A stretch of 64,000 nt of DNA from Verrucomicrobium sp. GAS474. Lineage in GTDB: Bacteria; Verrucomicrobiota; Verrucomicrobiia; Methylacidiphilales; GAS474. The first letter of the stretch is position 1, and each line of letters opens with the position of its first letter. The stretch lies in NCBI RefSeq assembly GCF_900105685.1, contig NZ_LT629781.1, positions 310,001-374,000 of the forward strand, given 5' to 3'. This document shows positions 1 through 9,392 of this stretch, one piece after another. The position numbers and the translations under genes are program-made. The notes beneath the pieces were generated by a model. That model saw only the letters and a program-made list of their open reading frames with translations. It was not told where the DNA came from and searched no databases.

Positions 1-2012
1 ACGTAACCGAAGAAGCCGAGGTAGTTGCTTCCGTTGCCGCCGCTCACGACGATGTTGCTGATCGTCTTGGAATTGCCGTCGAAGATGCCGGTGAAGGGCG
101 TCGTGCTGCTCCCGATGGGAGTCCACGAGGCCGAGGCGAGGTCGATCGACTGGTTGAGGGAGTAATTCGCGGCGGCCGCGCCGCTGGCGTTCGCGTTGAT
201 CGCGGTGGCGGCGGCGGTGAGGTCGGACGCCGTGTTCACCAGCATGTAGGCGGTGAGGCTTCCGGCGCCGGCGTTTGAATAGCTGGTGATCGGAGAGGCG
301 TAGCTGACAGGGTCGTAGTAGATCGTGACTTTTCCCGCCCAGTTGATCGTCCCGTTGTTCGTCACCGTGCCGCCGCCGCCGAGGGCGTTGCCGACGGCGA
401 GGGTCGAGGCGGAAGTCGAGGTGGCCGGGGACGGGAGGTTCGCGCCATAGGCCATGCTGTCGGCCCGGAGGGTGAGCGTGCCGGAGCCCGTGTTCGCGAT
501 AGTGATGCCGGTGTTGATCGTGATCGCCCCCTGCGCGGCGAAGATGAGATTGGCCCCTGTGTTGAGGGTGAAGCTGTCCGCAATGACGATGCCGCCGAAG
601 TCGTTCGCGTTCAACTGGTAGTCCTTCGTCTGGACAGTGAGAGTTCCATTCGTTCCCAGGGAGTTCTGGATCGTCTCCCAGGAGAGGACCGTCTTGCCCG
701 AGGTGCTGGCGCTGCCGGAGGTGCTGTAGATCGTGAGATCGGACGGATCGAGGAGGAGCGAACCGGCCACGCCCTTCGGGGCGAGGGTGTTCACGGTGCC
801 CTCGAAGTCGAAGCCGGTGACGCCGGAGACCTCGACCGCGCCGCCGTTGCCGCCGTTCGGGCCGCCCCGCGCCGTGATGGCCCCCGAGAAAGCCGTCCTT
901 CCGTCGGCCCAGACGACGACGGTGCCGCCGTCGCCGCTGTCGGTCGCGTCGGCATGGATCACCGCCCCGGCGTCGATCGTCGTGTTCGTCGCGTTCTCGA
1001 GGGTGGCGTCCTCGCCCTGCGCACCGCCGCCGATCTTCGCCGTCCCGCCGCCGTTCGCGCCGCTGACGTCGACGACCGAGGTCGAGGCGAGGTGGACGTC
1101 GTGGCCGGTGATCGAGACCTCGCCGCCCTTCGTCCCGTTCGTCGCGATGATCGTCCCGCTGTTCTGCGCCGTCCCGCCCGAGGCGGTGATGCGGACCCGG
1201 CCGCCGACGCTCGAAACGCCGGTGGCGCGGATGAGGCCGGTGTTGTTCACCGCGAGGCTGTAGATGTTCCCATTGGCGACGAGTTCGGCCTTCAGGGCCG
1301 CGATCGTCCCGGTGTTCTCGACGCCGATGCCGTCCCGGGCGCCGGTGTCGTAGCGGACCGAGACGCGGTTGTCGCCGCCCTCGGCGAGGGTCACCTGGGT
1401 CCCGGCGGCGAGGCCGACGGTCCCGTTCGGTGCCTTGAGGACGCCGCCGTTCGAGACATGCTTCGCGATGAGGAAGATATCGCCGCCGTTGGCGGTGATG
1501 GTGCCGAGGTTGACGATGGTTGCGTTCGAGTTCCCGGCGTAGGTGCCCGCCGAGGGGGAACCGCTGACGAGATCGAGGGTCGACGCGGTGAAGCTCTGCG
1601 TGTTGACGACGCCGCCCGGCCCGATGAGGACGCCGTTCGGGTTGATGAGGATGATGTTGCCGTTCGAGCTGAGGGTCCCGTAGATGTTCGAGACGTTGCC
1701 GCCGGTCACCTTGTTCAACACCGTGCTGCTGCTATTGGGCTGGTTGAAATTCGTCGTGAACCCGGCGCCGATCGAGAAATCGGTCCACCCCATCACCGTC
1801 TGGGCGGTCGTCGTCGTGACGTTCATCGTGTTGCCGCTGGTGCTGATCGTCCCCGCGCCCGCCTGAAAGGTCCCGCCCGTCGGCAGATCGGTGGCATGGG
1901 AGGAACTGGGAGCCGCGAGGACCCCGACCAGCGCGAGCTGGAGCATCGCCGCGTAGCGGCGGAAACCGGCGTGCGAGAAGACCCGAACCGATGAAGCGTC
2001 CCTTTTCGTCAT
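1..2012 (-). CDS. Filamentous-haemagglutinin-type TPS exoprotein (5' part)
   Basis: Large secreted adhesin-like protein, start at 2012, open through the left edge (about 670 residues visible, no stop). Residues 1-40 look like a long signal peptide ending in SSHA. Residues about 42-160 match the haemagglutination-activity (TPS) domain, with the diagnostic INPNG motif near residues 123-127 followed by GVLIGPGG. After that come repetitive Gly/Asn/Thr-rich beta-helix stretches such as NTGTI and NGGTAKIGGG. The visible end reads GIFDGNSKTISNIVVS then YLGFFGY, a GLUG-type repeat. Such proteins cross the outer membrane through a TpsB/FhaC partner, which is not in the window. An AAGGGA-like Shine-Dalgarno lies just upstream of the start. 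Substrate and target are unknown; the family call is secure from motifs. Confidence 0.85.
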   Translation of the reverse strand, partial: MTKRDASSVRVFSHAGFRRYAAMLQLALVGVLAAPSSSHATDLPTGGTFQAGAGTISTSGNTMNVTTTTAQTVMGWTDFSIGAGFTTNFNQPNSSSTVLNKVTGGNVSNIYGTLSSNGNIILINPNGVLIGPGGVVNTQSFTASTLDLVSGSPSAGTYAGNSNATIVNLGTITANGGDIFLIAKHVSNGGVLKAPNGTVGLAAGTQVTLAEGGDNRVSVRYDTGARDGIGVENTGTIAALKAELVANGNIYSLAVNNTGLIRATGVSSVGGRVRITASGGTAQNSGTIIATNGTKGGEVSITGHDVHLASTSVVDVSGANGGGTAKIGGGAQGEDATLENATNTTIDAGAVIHADATDSGDGGTVVVWADGRTAFSGAITARGGPNGGNGGAVEVSGVTGFDFEGTVNTLAPKGVAGSLLLDPSDLTIYSTSGSASTSGKTVLSWETIQNSLGTNGTLTVQTKDYQLNANDFGGIVIADSFTLNTGANLIFAAQGAITINTGITIANTGSGTLTLRADSMAYGANLPSPATSTSASTLAVGNALGGGGTVTNNGTINWAGKVTIYYDPVSYASPITSYSNAGAGSLTAYMLVNTASDLTAAATAINANASGAAAANYSLNQSIDLASASWTPIGSSTTPFTGIFDGNSKTISNIVVSGGNGSNYLGFFGY

Positions 2013-2133
2013 AATATCCCTTTTATCAATTAGATGAGCTGCGATACGACCTGCGTATTTGTACTTATTGAGCCCAGATTCCCAGAGTACAGTCAAAGAA
2101 TGCTATTCCAGTAAACAACCCGATTCATCCAAT

Positions 2134-2163
2134 TTGAAAAACAAAATCACGCATTAGGATACT
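2134..2163 (+). promoter_or_regulatory. Candidate sigma70-type promoter for cysTWA
   Basis: In the 224-bp AT-richer gap between the divergent exoprotein and cysT there is TTGAAA (2134-2139), an 18-nt spacer and GATACT (2158-2163), 73 nt before the cysT start. Only a pattern match; no sulfur-responsive operator or riboswitch is recognisable. Confidence 0.3.
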
Positions 2164-2236
2164 AAATCTATCTATTTGTATTGATATGGCTCCCACCTCT
2201 CTTTAATTCTATCGTTTCCCGACGCCTTTCATCCGA

Positions 2237-3166
2237 ATGACGACGACGCCTCCCCTCCCGATCGCCCCCCTCCCTGCGCCGCTCCCCCGCTGGCGGCGGA
2301 TGCGGAAGCATATCCTGCCCGGCTTCGGCATCTCCCTCGGCTACACCGTCTTCGGGCTCAGCCTCATCGTCCTCTTCCCCATCGCGGCCCTCTTCCACCG
2401 CTCCCTCGTCCCGCCCCAGGAGGCAGTCGAGGCGGGGCAGAGCGCCCTCCAGTTCTTCTGGGCGACGATCACCGAGCCCGAGGTCGTCGACTCCTTCCGC
2501 GTCAGCCTCCAGTCGTCAGCCCTCGCCGCCCTGGTCAACGGCGCCGTCGGCTTCGTCATCGCCTGGGTCCTCTCCCGCTACGATTTCCCGGGCCGCCGCC
2601 TCTTCGACTCCCTCGTCGACCTTCCCTTCGCCCTCCCCACGGCCGTCGCCGGCCTCGCCCTCACCCAGCTCTACTCCGCCAACGGCTGGATCGGCTCCCT
2701 CCTCGCCCCCTACGGCATCCGCGTCGCCTTCACCCAGACGGGGATCACCCTGGCCCTCATCTTCATCGGCCTCCCCTTCGTCGTCCGCACCGTCCAGCCC
2801 GTCATCCAGAGCCTCCACGCCGACGTCGAGGAAGCCGCCGCCTGCCTCGGCGCGAACCGCTGGCAGACCTTCCGCCGCGTCATCCTCCCCGCCCTCGTCC
2901 CCGCCTGGATCACCGGCATCACCCTCGCCTTCGGCCGGGCCGTCGGGGAATACGGCTCCATCGTCTTCATCGCGGCGAACATCCCCTTCAAGACCGAGAT
3001 CGCCCCGATCCTCATCATCCACAAGCTGGAGCAGTACAACTACGCCGGGGCCGCCGCCATCGGGGCGACGATGGTCCTCTTCTCCGTCGTCATCCTCGCC
3101 ACCGTCACGCTCCTCCAACGCTGGCACGCCCGCCACACCTCGGGCCACGGGGGGGACGAATCGTGA
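2237..3166 (+). CDS. cysT: Sulfate ABC transporter permease CysT/CysU
   Basis: 309-residue inner-membrane permease, one half of the CysT-CysW channel importing sulfate or thiosulfate for cysteine synthesis. After a short Pro-rich cytoplasmic start there are about six hydrophobic segments. The permease EAA loop, which docks on the ATPase, is seen as [17 protein letters not shown] at about residues 197-213. The C-terminal [22 protein letters not shown] stretch is characteristic of CysT. It overlaps cysW by 4 bp (GTGA), so the two are translationally coupled. No periplasmic sulfate-binding protein (Sbp/CysP) is adjacent, so the binding partner must be encoded elsewhere. Molybdate or tungstate is a less likely substrate because those importers usually use a single permease type. 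Confidence 0.9.
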   Translation: MTTTPPLPIAPLPAPLPRWRRMRKHILPGFGISLGYTVFGLSLIVLFPIAALFHRSLVPPQEAVEAGQSALQFFWATITEPEVVDSFRVSLQSSALAALVNGAVGFVIAWVLSRYDFPGRRLFDSLVDLPFALPTAVAGLALTQLYSANGWIGSLLAPYGIRVAFTQTGITLALIFIGLPFVVRTVQPVIQSLHADVEEAAACLGANRWQTFRRVILPALVPAWITGITLAFGRAVGEYGSIVFIAANIPFKTEIAPILIIHKLEQYNYAGAAAIGATMVLFSVVILATVTLLQRWHARHTSGHGGDES

Positions 3167-4115
3167 GCCCCGCCTCCGCCGCGCCCTCCCTGACGAAGGC
3201 GAACACCCTCGTCGCCCGCTCCTCCCGGTCGGCCAGCGCCCAGGCCGCCGCCTCGCGGACCGAGCCCGCCCCCGTCCGGTGGATCCTCATCGGCCTCGCC
3301 GTCCTCTCCATCGTCCTGATCCTCATCCTCCCCCTCGTCATCGTCTTCCACGAGGCCCTCTCCAAGGGCTGGGCCGGATTGACCGCCGCCTACGACGATC
3401 CCGGCACCGCCGAGTCGATCCGCCTCACCCTCACCGTCGCCTCGATCGCCGTCCCCTTCAACGTCCTCTTCGGCCTCGCCGCCGCATGGCTCATCTCCCA
3501 GTTCGATTTCAAGGGGAAGCGCCTCCTCGAGATCCTGATCGACCTTCCCATCTGGGTCTCCCCCGTCGTCGGCGGCCTCGTCTTCCTCCTCCTCTTCGGG
3601 CGGCAGGGCCTCTTCGGCCCGTGGCTCATCTCCCACGGCTTCCAGATCGCCTACGCCCTGCCCGGCCTCGTCCTCGGCACCGTCTTCGTCACCTTCCCCT
3701 ACGTCGCCCGGAACCTCATCCCCCTCATGGAAAGCCTCGGCCGCGCCGAGGAGGAAGCCGCCCTCTCCCTCGGCGCGCGCGGCTGGCAGATCTTCTTCCG
3801 CATCACCATCCCCAAGGTGAAATGGGCCCTCCTCTACGGCCTCGTCCTCTGCAACGCCCGGGCCATGGGGGAATTCGGCGCCGTCGCCGTCCTCTCCGGC
3901 AACATCCGCGGCATCACCAGCACCATGCCCCTCCAGGTGGAGAACCTCTACAACGACTACCACCTCTCCTCCGCCTTCGCCCTCGCCGCCGTCCTCTCCC
4001 TCCTCGGCCTCGTCACCCTCGTCCTGAAGACCCTCATCGAATGGCGCTCGCAGCACCACCTCACCGCCGCCTCGTCCGCCGCCGCCGACACCGCCGAACC
4101 CCCCGCCCCCGCCAA

Positions 4116-4119
<4 letters not shown>
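3163..4119 (+). CDS. cysW: Sulfate ABC transporter permease CysW
   Basis: 318-residue second permease of the sulfate importer. It starts at GTG 3163, inside the cysT stop region. A poorly conserved polar N-terminus of about 40 residues precedes six membrane segments. The EAA loop appears as [18 protein letters not shown], followed by the CysW-like [20 protein letters not shown] stretch. The end overlaps the cysA start by 4 bp (ATGA). The C-terminal tail is Ala/Pro-rich and probably disordered. Three overlapping genes in the order T-W-A are the standard layout of the cys importer, which supports sulfate over other oxyanions. Confidence 0.9.
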
Positions 4120-4871
<752 letters not shown>

Positions 4872-5075
4872 GCGCCGCCAAAACGCGTCCGCCAAGTTCA
4901 GGCCCTCCGAAGGGGACTGCCTACGCGATAGCGCAATACCTCGTAAAGGGGAAACTAACTTGCAGGGTCGGGAGACAAGTTCCAGGAGGGGCAAAGCCCC
5001 TCTTGGGCTATAAAGCGGGTCGCCTCCAGCTGTACAGGGTCGCCCCCGCCAGCCCCGAAGGGCGCTCCCCGTCCC
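4872..5075 (+). repeat. Interspersed repeat copy A (long-module form, 5'-truncated)
   Basis: About 200 bp in the cysA-lemA gap. It starts at GGCGCCGCC right after the cysA stop and lacks the 5' third seen in other copies. It carries the long internal module (4917-4981, including GGGGAAACTAACTTGCAGGG), then the hairpin GAGGGGC-AAA-GCCCCTC (4988-5004) with outer CCA/TGG pairs, then the shared tail CTCCAGCTGTACAGGG (5026-5041) and CCCGAAGGGC (5056-5065). Orientation plus. Boundaries come from comparison with the other copies. Confidence 0.85.
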
Positions 5076-5151
5076 GCGCCCCCTTTCCCCCACCCCCCCC
5101 AACACCCTTTTACATCCCCGCCATCCATGCTACTCTTCCCCACCCCATCCT

Positions 5152-5796
5152 ATGACCACCCCTCTCAAAATCATCCTCGGCGTCGTCGCCGTCGGTTTCC
5201 TCTTCCTCGCCGGCCTCGCGATCGCCCTGATCGGCTCCTATAACGGCCTCGTCGCCCTCGACCAGGGGGTCTCCTCCTCCTGGGCCAACGTCGAGACCAG
5301 CTACCAGCGCCGCGCCGACCTCATCCCGAACCTCGTCGCCACCGTCTCCGGCGCGGCGAACTTCGAGAAATCGACCCTCACCGACATCACCGAGGCCCGC
5401 GCCAAGGTCGGCCAGGTGACCCTCCCCGCCGGGACCGCGCCGACGCAGGCCCAGCTCGCCGCCTTCCAGCAGGCCCAGGCCGGGCTCGGCGGCGCCCTCT
5501 CCCGCCTCCTCGTCGTCGCCGAGAAATATCCCGACCTGAAGGCCTCCGAGAACTTCCGCGACCTCCAGGCCCAGATCGAGGGGACCGAGAACCGGATCGC
5601 CGTCGCCCGGAACAACTTCAACGTCGTCGCGCAGCAGTACAACACCGCCATCCGCCGCTTCCCCGCCGTCCTCTACGCCCCCCTCCTCGGCTTCAAGGAA
5701 CGGGCCTACTTCGCCGCCGCCGCCGGGGCGGAGACGGCCCCGAAGGTCCAGTTCGACTTCAACAGCAACAGCAACCCGCCGACCCCCGTCAAGTAA
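5152..5796 (+). CDS. LemA family protein
   Basis: 214-residue membrane-anchored protein of the LemA family. One N-terminal hydrophobic helix (about residues 5-28) is followed by an alpha-helical domain. The family core is visible as QGVSSSWANVETSYQRRADLIPNLV near residues 43-67 and later ENFRDLQAQIEGTENRIAVARNNFN. Biochemical function is not established for the family. LemA genes very often sit next to TPM-domain genes, as here (10 bp to the next gene), suggesting a joint envelope role. The tail ends in an Asn/Ser/Pro stretch, as in many homologues. Confidence 0.9.
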   Translation: MTTPLKIILGVVAVGFLFLAGLAIALIGSYNGLVALDQGVSSSWANVETSYQRRADLIPNLVATVSGAANFEKSTLTDITEARAKVGQVTLPAGTAPTQAQLAAFQQAQAGLGGALSRLLVVAEKYPDLKASENFRDLQAQIEGTENRIAVARNNFNVVAQQYNTAIRRFPAVLYAPLLGFKERAYFAAAAGAETAPKVQFDFNSNSNPPTPVK

Positions 5797-5806
5797 AGGG
5801 CATCCG

Positions 5807-6592
5807 GTGAAGGCCGCGTCGCTCCTCCTCCTGCTCGGGCTCTTCCTCCTCCCGTGCGGGAAGGGCGGGGCCGCCGACGCCGTTCCGCCCGCGCCCGCCG
5901 CGTGGTGCAACGACTACGCCGGGCTCCTCTCCCCCGCCGCGAAGGCGCGGATCGACGGGAAGCTCCGCGCCTTCGAGCGGGAGACCTCGACCCAGATCGT
6001 CGTCGCCCTCTTCCCCGCCCTCCCCGACGGCGGCGCCGTCGAGGACGCCACCTACCGGATGGCCCAGGCCTGGGGCATCGGCCGGAAAGGGCGGAACAAC
6101 GGCGTCGTCCTCTTCCTCTTCGCCAAGGAACACCGCCTCCGCATCGAGGTCGGCACCGGCCTCGAAGGGGTGATCCCCGACGTCACCGCGAAGCGGATCA
6201 TCTCCGAGCGGATCACCCCGCGCCTCCGCGCCGGGGACTTCGACGGCGGCATCGAGGCCGGGGCCGACGCCCTGATCTCCGCCGCCAAGGGAGAGCCCTT
6301 CGTCGGCAACGGAAAGACCGTCGGCGACGAGCGGGCCGCCCAATCGGGGAAGCGCCTCGGCATCGGCTTCCTGATCGGCGTCTTCCTCATTTTCTGGGTC
6401 CTCAGCCGGATGAAAGTCGGCGGCGGGCGTCACTATACTTCGAGCGGCATCGTTCCCTTCGGCATCGGAAGCGGTCTCGGCTCCAGCCTCGGCGGCGGAT
6501 GGAGTCGAGGCGATGGAGGGGGTGGCGGGGGAGGCGGTTTCAGCGGGGGCGGCGGCAGCTTCGGCGGCGGCGGCGCGGGAGGGAGCTGGTAA
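5807..6592 (+). CDS. TPM-domain (YgcG-type) membrane protein with Gly-rich tail
   Basis: 261 residues from a GTG start 10 bp after lemA. A signal peptide (about residues 1-22) precedes a TPM domain at about 30-165, recognisable by YAGLLSPAAKARIDGKL, TSTQIVVALFPAL, RKGRNNGVVLFLFAKEHRLRIEVGTGLEGVIPD and the I-x-P-R-LR-AGDFDGGI motif. A single transmembrane helix lies near 180-198. The C-terminus is Ser/Gly-rich and ends in GGAGGSW, the typical low-complexity tail of YgcG-like proteins. TPM domains face the periplasm; roles in photosystem repair (plants) and envelope stress have been proposed. It forms a likely operon with lemA and the next TPM gene. Confidence 0.88.
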   Translation: MKAASLLLLLGLFLLPCGKGGAADAVPPAPAAWCNDYAGLLSPAAKARIDGKLRAFERETSTQIVVALFPALPDGGAVEDATYRMAQAWGIGRKGRNNGVVLFLFAKEHRLRIEVGTGLEGVIPDVTAKRIISERITPRLRAGDFDGGIEAGADALISAAKGEPFVGNGKTVGDERAAQSGKRLGIGFLIGVFLIFWVLSRMKVGGGRHYTSSGIVPFGIGSGLGSSLGGGWSRGDGGGGGGGGFSGGGGSFGGGGAGGSW

Positions 6593-6593
6593 C

Positions 6594-7052
6594 ATGAACT
6601 TCTCCTGGCTCTTCCCTTTCCGCCACCGGAAATTCCTCTCCGCCCTCGACCACGACGCCCTCGTCCACGCCATCGCCGGGGCCGAGGCCCGCACCTCCGG
6701 GGAAATCCGCCTCTTCGTCACCCGCCACCGCGTCGGCGATCCCGTCGCCGCCGCGCAGGCCCAGTTCCTCCGCCTCGGCATGGAGAAGACCGCCCTCCGC
6801 AACGGCGTCCTCCTCCTCGTCGCCCCGGCCTCGCGGAACTTCGCCCTCGTCGGCGATACCGGCATCCACGCGAAGATCGGGACCGCCGCCTGGGAGGAGA
6901 TCACCGCGCAGATCGCGGCGTGCTTCCGTGAGGGCGATTTCCATGCGGGCCTTGTGAGCGCCGTCGCCCGGATCGGGGATCATCTCGCCGCTCACTTCCC
7001 CCGAGGGGAGGCGGATCGCAATGAGCTTTCTGATGCGGTTACGGAGGATTAG
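6594..7052 (+). CDS. Second TPM-domain protein
   Basis: 152 residues; ATG at 6594, one base after the upstream stop. It lacks a signal peptide or obvious membrane helix and consists of one TPM-like domain: AIAGAEARTSGEIRLFVTRHR, EKTALRNGVLLLVAPASRNFALVGDTGIHAKIG and CFREGDFHAGLVSAVARIGDHLAAHFP. The same domain is present in the preceding gene, so lemA-TPM-TPM is a three-gene unit. Without a signal sequence it may act at the cytoplasmic face or be exported by other means. Precise function unknown. Confidence 0.82.
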   Translation: MNFSWLFPFRHRKFLSALDHDALVHAIAGAEARTSGEIRLFVTRHRVGDPVAAAQAQFLRLGMEKTALRNGVLLLVAPASRNFALVGDTGIHAKIGTAAWEEITAQIAACFREGDFHAGLVSAVARIGDHLAAHFPRGEADRNELSDAVTED

Positions 7053-7054
7053 GG

Positions 7055-7410
7055 GGGTGGGGCGGCCCTTCGGGGCTTGCGGGGTCGACCCTGTACAGTT
7101 GGAGGCGATCCGCTTTATAGCCCAAGAGGGGCTTCGCCCCTCCTCGAACTTGTCTCCCGACCCTGCAAGTTAGTTTCCCCTTTACGAGGTATTGCGCTAT
7201 CGCGCAGGCAGTCCCCTTCGGAGGGCCTGAACTAGGCGGACGCGCTTGGGCGGCGCCTCGTCTCCAAACTGTTTTAAAATCCGCTGCTTCCCTGAGCGTC
7301 CGAGGGTACGTACTGAAGGAGTAGCGGTACCAATACGCCTAGACTCCTATTGGGAGAGGGCGTGCTTGGGAGGAATCATGCGTCCGAGTGCTGCGGGAAC
7401 GGGAAGATAG
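7055..7410 (-). repeat. Interspersed repeat copy B (full, long-module form)
   Basis: Fills most of the 398-bp gap between the second TPM gene and aat. In minus orientation it has every module: a CCAATA/TATTGG hairpin (7331-7354), GGATTTT (near 7276), CCCTCCGAAGGG (7213-7224), the long CTAACTTGCAGGG module, GAGGGGC-GAA-GCCCCTC (7126-7142) and the CAGC/ACTGTACAGGG tail (7090-7105). About 50 bp beyond the 5' hairpin (to about 7410) is also shared with copy H, which argues that the start of aat lies downstream of it. Element lies antisense to both neighbours. Confidence 0.85.
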
Positions 7411-7450
7411 CCGCTTTGACACCGCGCCGCGCTCCGACGATAATGGACCG

Positions 7451-8110
7451 GTGAAGGTCTCCCTTCTCCATCCCCGCGAGTTGGCCTTCCCTCCGGTCGA
7501 CCAGGCCCAGCGGGACGGCCTCCTTGCCGTCGGCGGCGATCTCTCCATCCCCCGCCTCCTGGAGGCCTACCGCCACGGCGTCTTCCCCTGGACCGAGGAC
7601 CCCGTCACCTGGTGGTCCCCCGATCCCCGCGCCGTCTTCGACCTCGCCGCCTTCCACACCCCGAAGCGCCTCGTCCAGAAATTCCGCCAGGGCCGCTTCC
7701 GCATCACCCGGGACGCCGCCTTCCCCGCCGTCATCGCGGGCTGCGCCGAACCCGCGCCGGGCCGGGAGGAAACGTGGATCACCCCCGGCTTCGTCGCCGC
7801 CTACACCGCCCTCCACCGGGAAGGCCACGCCCACAGCGTCGAGGTCTGGGAAGGGGAGACCCTCGTCGGAGGCATCTACGGCGTCGCCCTCGGCGGGTTC
7901 TTCGCCGGGGAGTCGATGTTCCACCGCGTGACCGACGCCTCGAAGCTCGCCCTCTGCGCCCTCGCCGCCCACCTGCGCGGGGCCGGATTCACCCTCTTCG
8001 ACACCCAGGTCGCCACCCCCATCACCCGCACCTTCGGCGCCGTCGACATCCCCCGGAAGGAATACCTCCGGCGGCTCGAGGCCGCGGTGGCCCTCCCGGC
8101 GAGATTCTAA
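7451..8110 (+). CDS. aat: Leucyl/phenylalanyl-tRNA--protein transferase
   Basis: 219-residue cytosolic enzyme of the N-degron pathway. It transfers Leu or Phe from aminoacyl-tRNA to proteins with N-terminal Arg or Lys, marking them for ClpS/ClpAP. Diagnostic stretches are GLLAVGGDLSIPRLLEAYRHG, VFPW...WWSPDPRAVF, ITPGFVAAYTALHREGHAHSVEVW, VGGIYGVALGGFFAGESMF and LFDTQVATPITRTFGAVDIPR. An in-frame upstream extension exists but it is encoded by repeat B; GTG 7451 gives the usual family start (VKVSLLHPRELAFPPV). No clpS/clpA neighbours are visible. Confidence 0.93.
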   Translation: MKVSLLHPRELAFPPVDQAQRDGLLAVGGDLSIPRLLEAYRHGVFPWTEDPVTWWSPDPRAVFDLAAFHTPKRLVQKFRQGRFRITRDAAFPAVIAGCAEPAPGREETWITPGFVAAYTALHREGHAHSVEVWEGETLVGGIYGVALGGFFAGESMFHRVTDASKLALCALAAHLRGAGFTLFDTQVATPITRTFGAVDIPRKEYLRRLEAAVALPARF

Positions 8111-8136
8111 GGCCTCCTTTGCCGCAATCCCGACGC

Positions 8137-8165
8137 GCCCCTTCCCCCGCCGGGGCCTTTTTGGT
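8137..8165 (+). terminator. Weak candidate terminator after aat
   Basis: GCCCC (8137-8141) and GGGGC (8152-8156) form a short stem followed by CTTTTT, 27 bp after the aat stop. The stem is only 5 bp, so this is tentative. Confidence 0.35.
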
Positions 8166-8201
8166 TGCGGCAGCGCCGATCCTCGGCGAAAGTCTCCCCG
8201 C

Positions 8202-9131
8202 ATGAGCGAAGGGTTAGACATACCGGGGGCCGCATCGGCAGGGAAGGAATCGAAGCCGCAAACGCCGCCGCAGCCGACGGAGCCGTCACCGACATCCTCG
8301 ACCCCTTACCCCGCTCCCCCGGTTTCCCCCCTCGCCCGCCTCCAGCCCCTCGCCCCTCCCGGCGGCCGGGGCGGCCTCTTCTTCTGGAGCGGCCTCTGCT
8401 TCTTCCTCGCCGTCGCCGCCTTCCTCTTCCACACCCGCCTCTCCAAATCGGAGCAGAGCAACCGCGAGGCGCAGGAACAGCTCCAGCTCTTCGTCTCCGA
8501 CAACCAGAAACTCCGCTCCGAGGTCGACCGCCTTCAGACCGAGCTCTCCCGCGAGGGCTCCCTCCTGCGGAACCGCGAACAGATCCTCCGGGAGACGACC
8601 GAATCGCTCCAGGACGTCCAGGCCCGCGCCGACCAGGCGGGCAAGGCCGCCGAGGCCCGCCGCCTCGGCGCCGAGGCCCTCCGCGCCGCCCTCGACAAGG
8701 CGATCCCGAACGATCCCGACATCCAGGTCGTCACCGCCCCCGGCGATGCCGCCACCGCGCCCCGCGTCATCATCCGCATCGGCACCGGCCTCCTCTTCGA
8801 TCCGGGCGAAACCGTCCCGAACGCCAAGGGCGCGCCCCTCCTGAAGACCGTCGCCGCCGCCATCTCGACCCAGGCCGCCCAGAAACTCCCCGCCGCCGTC
8901 GCCGTCGAGGCCCACTTCGACAGCACCCCCCTGAAATCGACCAACGCCTGGGACCTCACCAGCACCCGCGCCGGGGCCGTCGTGAAGGCGCTGACCGACA
9001 GCGTCCCCTCCCTCGCCACGATGAAGATCGCCGCGCAGGGATTCGCCGACACCCGCCCCCTGGTCCCGAACGACAGCCCCGACCACACGAAGAACCGCCG
9101 GGTGGAAATTGTTCTGACGGTGGGGGATTAA
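8202..9131 (+). CDS. OmpA/MotB-like peptidoglycan-binding membrane protein
   Basis: 309 residues. The N-terminal 60 are Pro/Ser-rich and cytoplasmic, then comes one membrane helix (LFFWSGLCFFLAVAAFLF, about 64-81). A long charged coiled coil follows (about 85-165, heptad-like LQLFVSDNQKLRSEVDRLQTELS). The C-terminal OmpA-like domain (about 185-305) shows RIGTGLLFDPGETVPN, VAVEAHFDSTPLK, NAWDLTSTRAGAVVKAL and the end KNRRVEIVL. This is a MotB/ZapA-less stator-like architecture found in many envelope proteins. Likely anchors the inner membrane to peptidoglycan. No motA-like partner is adjacent, so a flagellar role is unsupported. Confidence 0.85.
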   Translation: MSEGLDIPGAASAGKESKPQTPPQPTEPSPTSSTPYPAPPVSPLARLQPLAPPGGRGGLFFWSGLCFFLAVAAFLFHTRLSKSEQSNREAQEQLQLFVSDNQKLRSEVDRLQTELSREGSLLRNREQILRETTESLQDVQARADQAGKAAEARRLGAEALRAALDKAIPNDPDIQVVTAPGDAATAPRVIIRIGTGLLFDPGETVPNAKGAPLLKTVAAAISTQAAQKLPAAVAVEAHFDSTPLKSTNAWDLTSTRAGAVVKALTDSVPSLATMKIAAQGFADTRPLVPNDSPDHTKNRRVEIVLTVGD

Positions 9132-9269
9132 AGAACCAGGAGGATAGGCCTGCCTCCGGATGCTCCTTCCCGCGGCTCGGCCCTCAAGGAGGTTGGATCC
9201 AGCGGAGTAAAGTGAGCGGATGGGAGAACAGCCTTTAGGATCGCGCGCTCTCCACACCCAGGCCTGTCA

Positions 9270-9385
9270 GACGGGGAGATGCAGGAGGGGCGAAGCCCCT
9301 CTTGCATCTTTAAACGCGCGGGTTACATCCAGCTGCACAGGGAGATGTACCCCGTCCCGAAGGGCTGCCCCTCCCCTGCGATCCC
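9270..9385 (+). repeat. Interspersed repeat copy C (minimal form)
   Basis: Only the hairpin and tail are present. The stem is longest here: GATGCA-G-GAGGGGC-GAA-GCCCCTC-T-TGCATC, 9281-9311, giving 14 paired positions including one G/T. It is followed by GGTTACATCCAGCTGCACAGG and CCCGAAGGGC. Sits between the 3' ends of the OmpA-like gene and the thioesterase. The outer stem bases differ from those of other copies yet still pair. Confidence 0.75.
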
Positions 9386-9392
9386 CTTCCCC

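Noticed and set aside
733-1994. Plus-strand open frames opposite the exoprotein
   Set aside because: Composition is Pro/Ala/Val or Arg/Asp-rich without motifs, while the minus strand gives a clear TPS domain.
7388-7450. Longer N-terminus for Aat
   Set aside because: The extension is encoded partly by repeat B sequence shared with the unrelated copy H locus, and family homology begins at GTG 7451.
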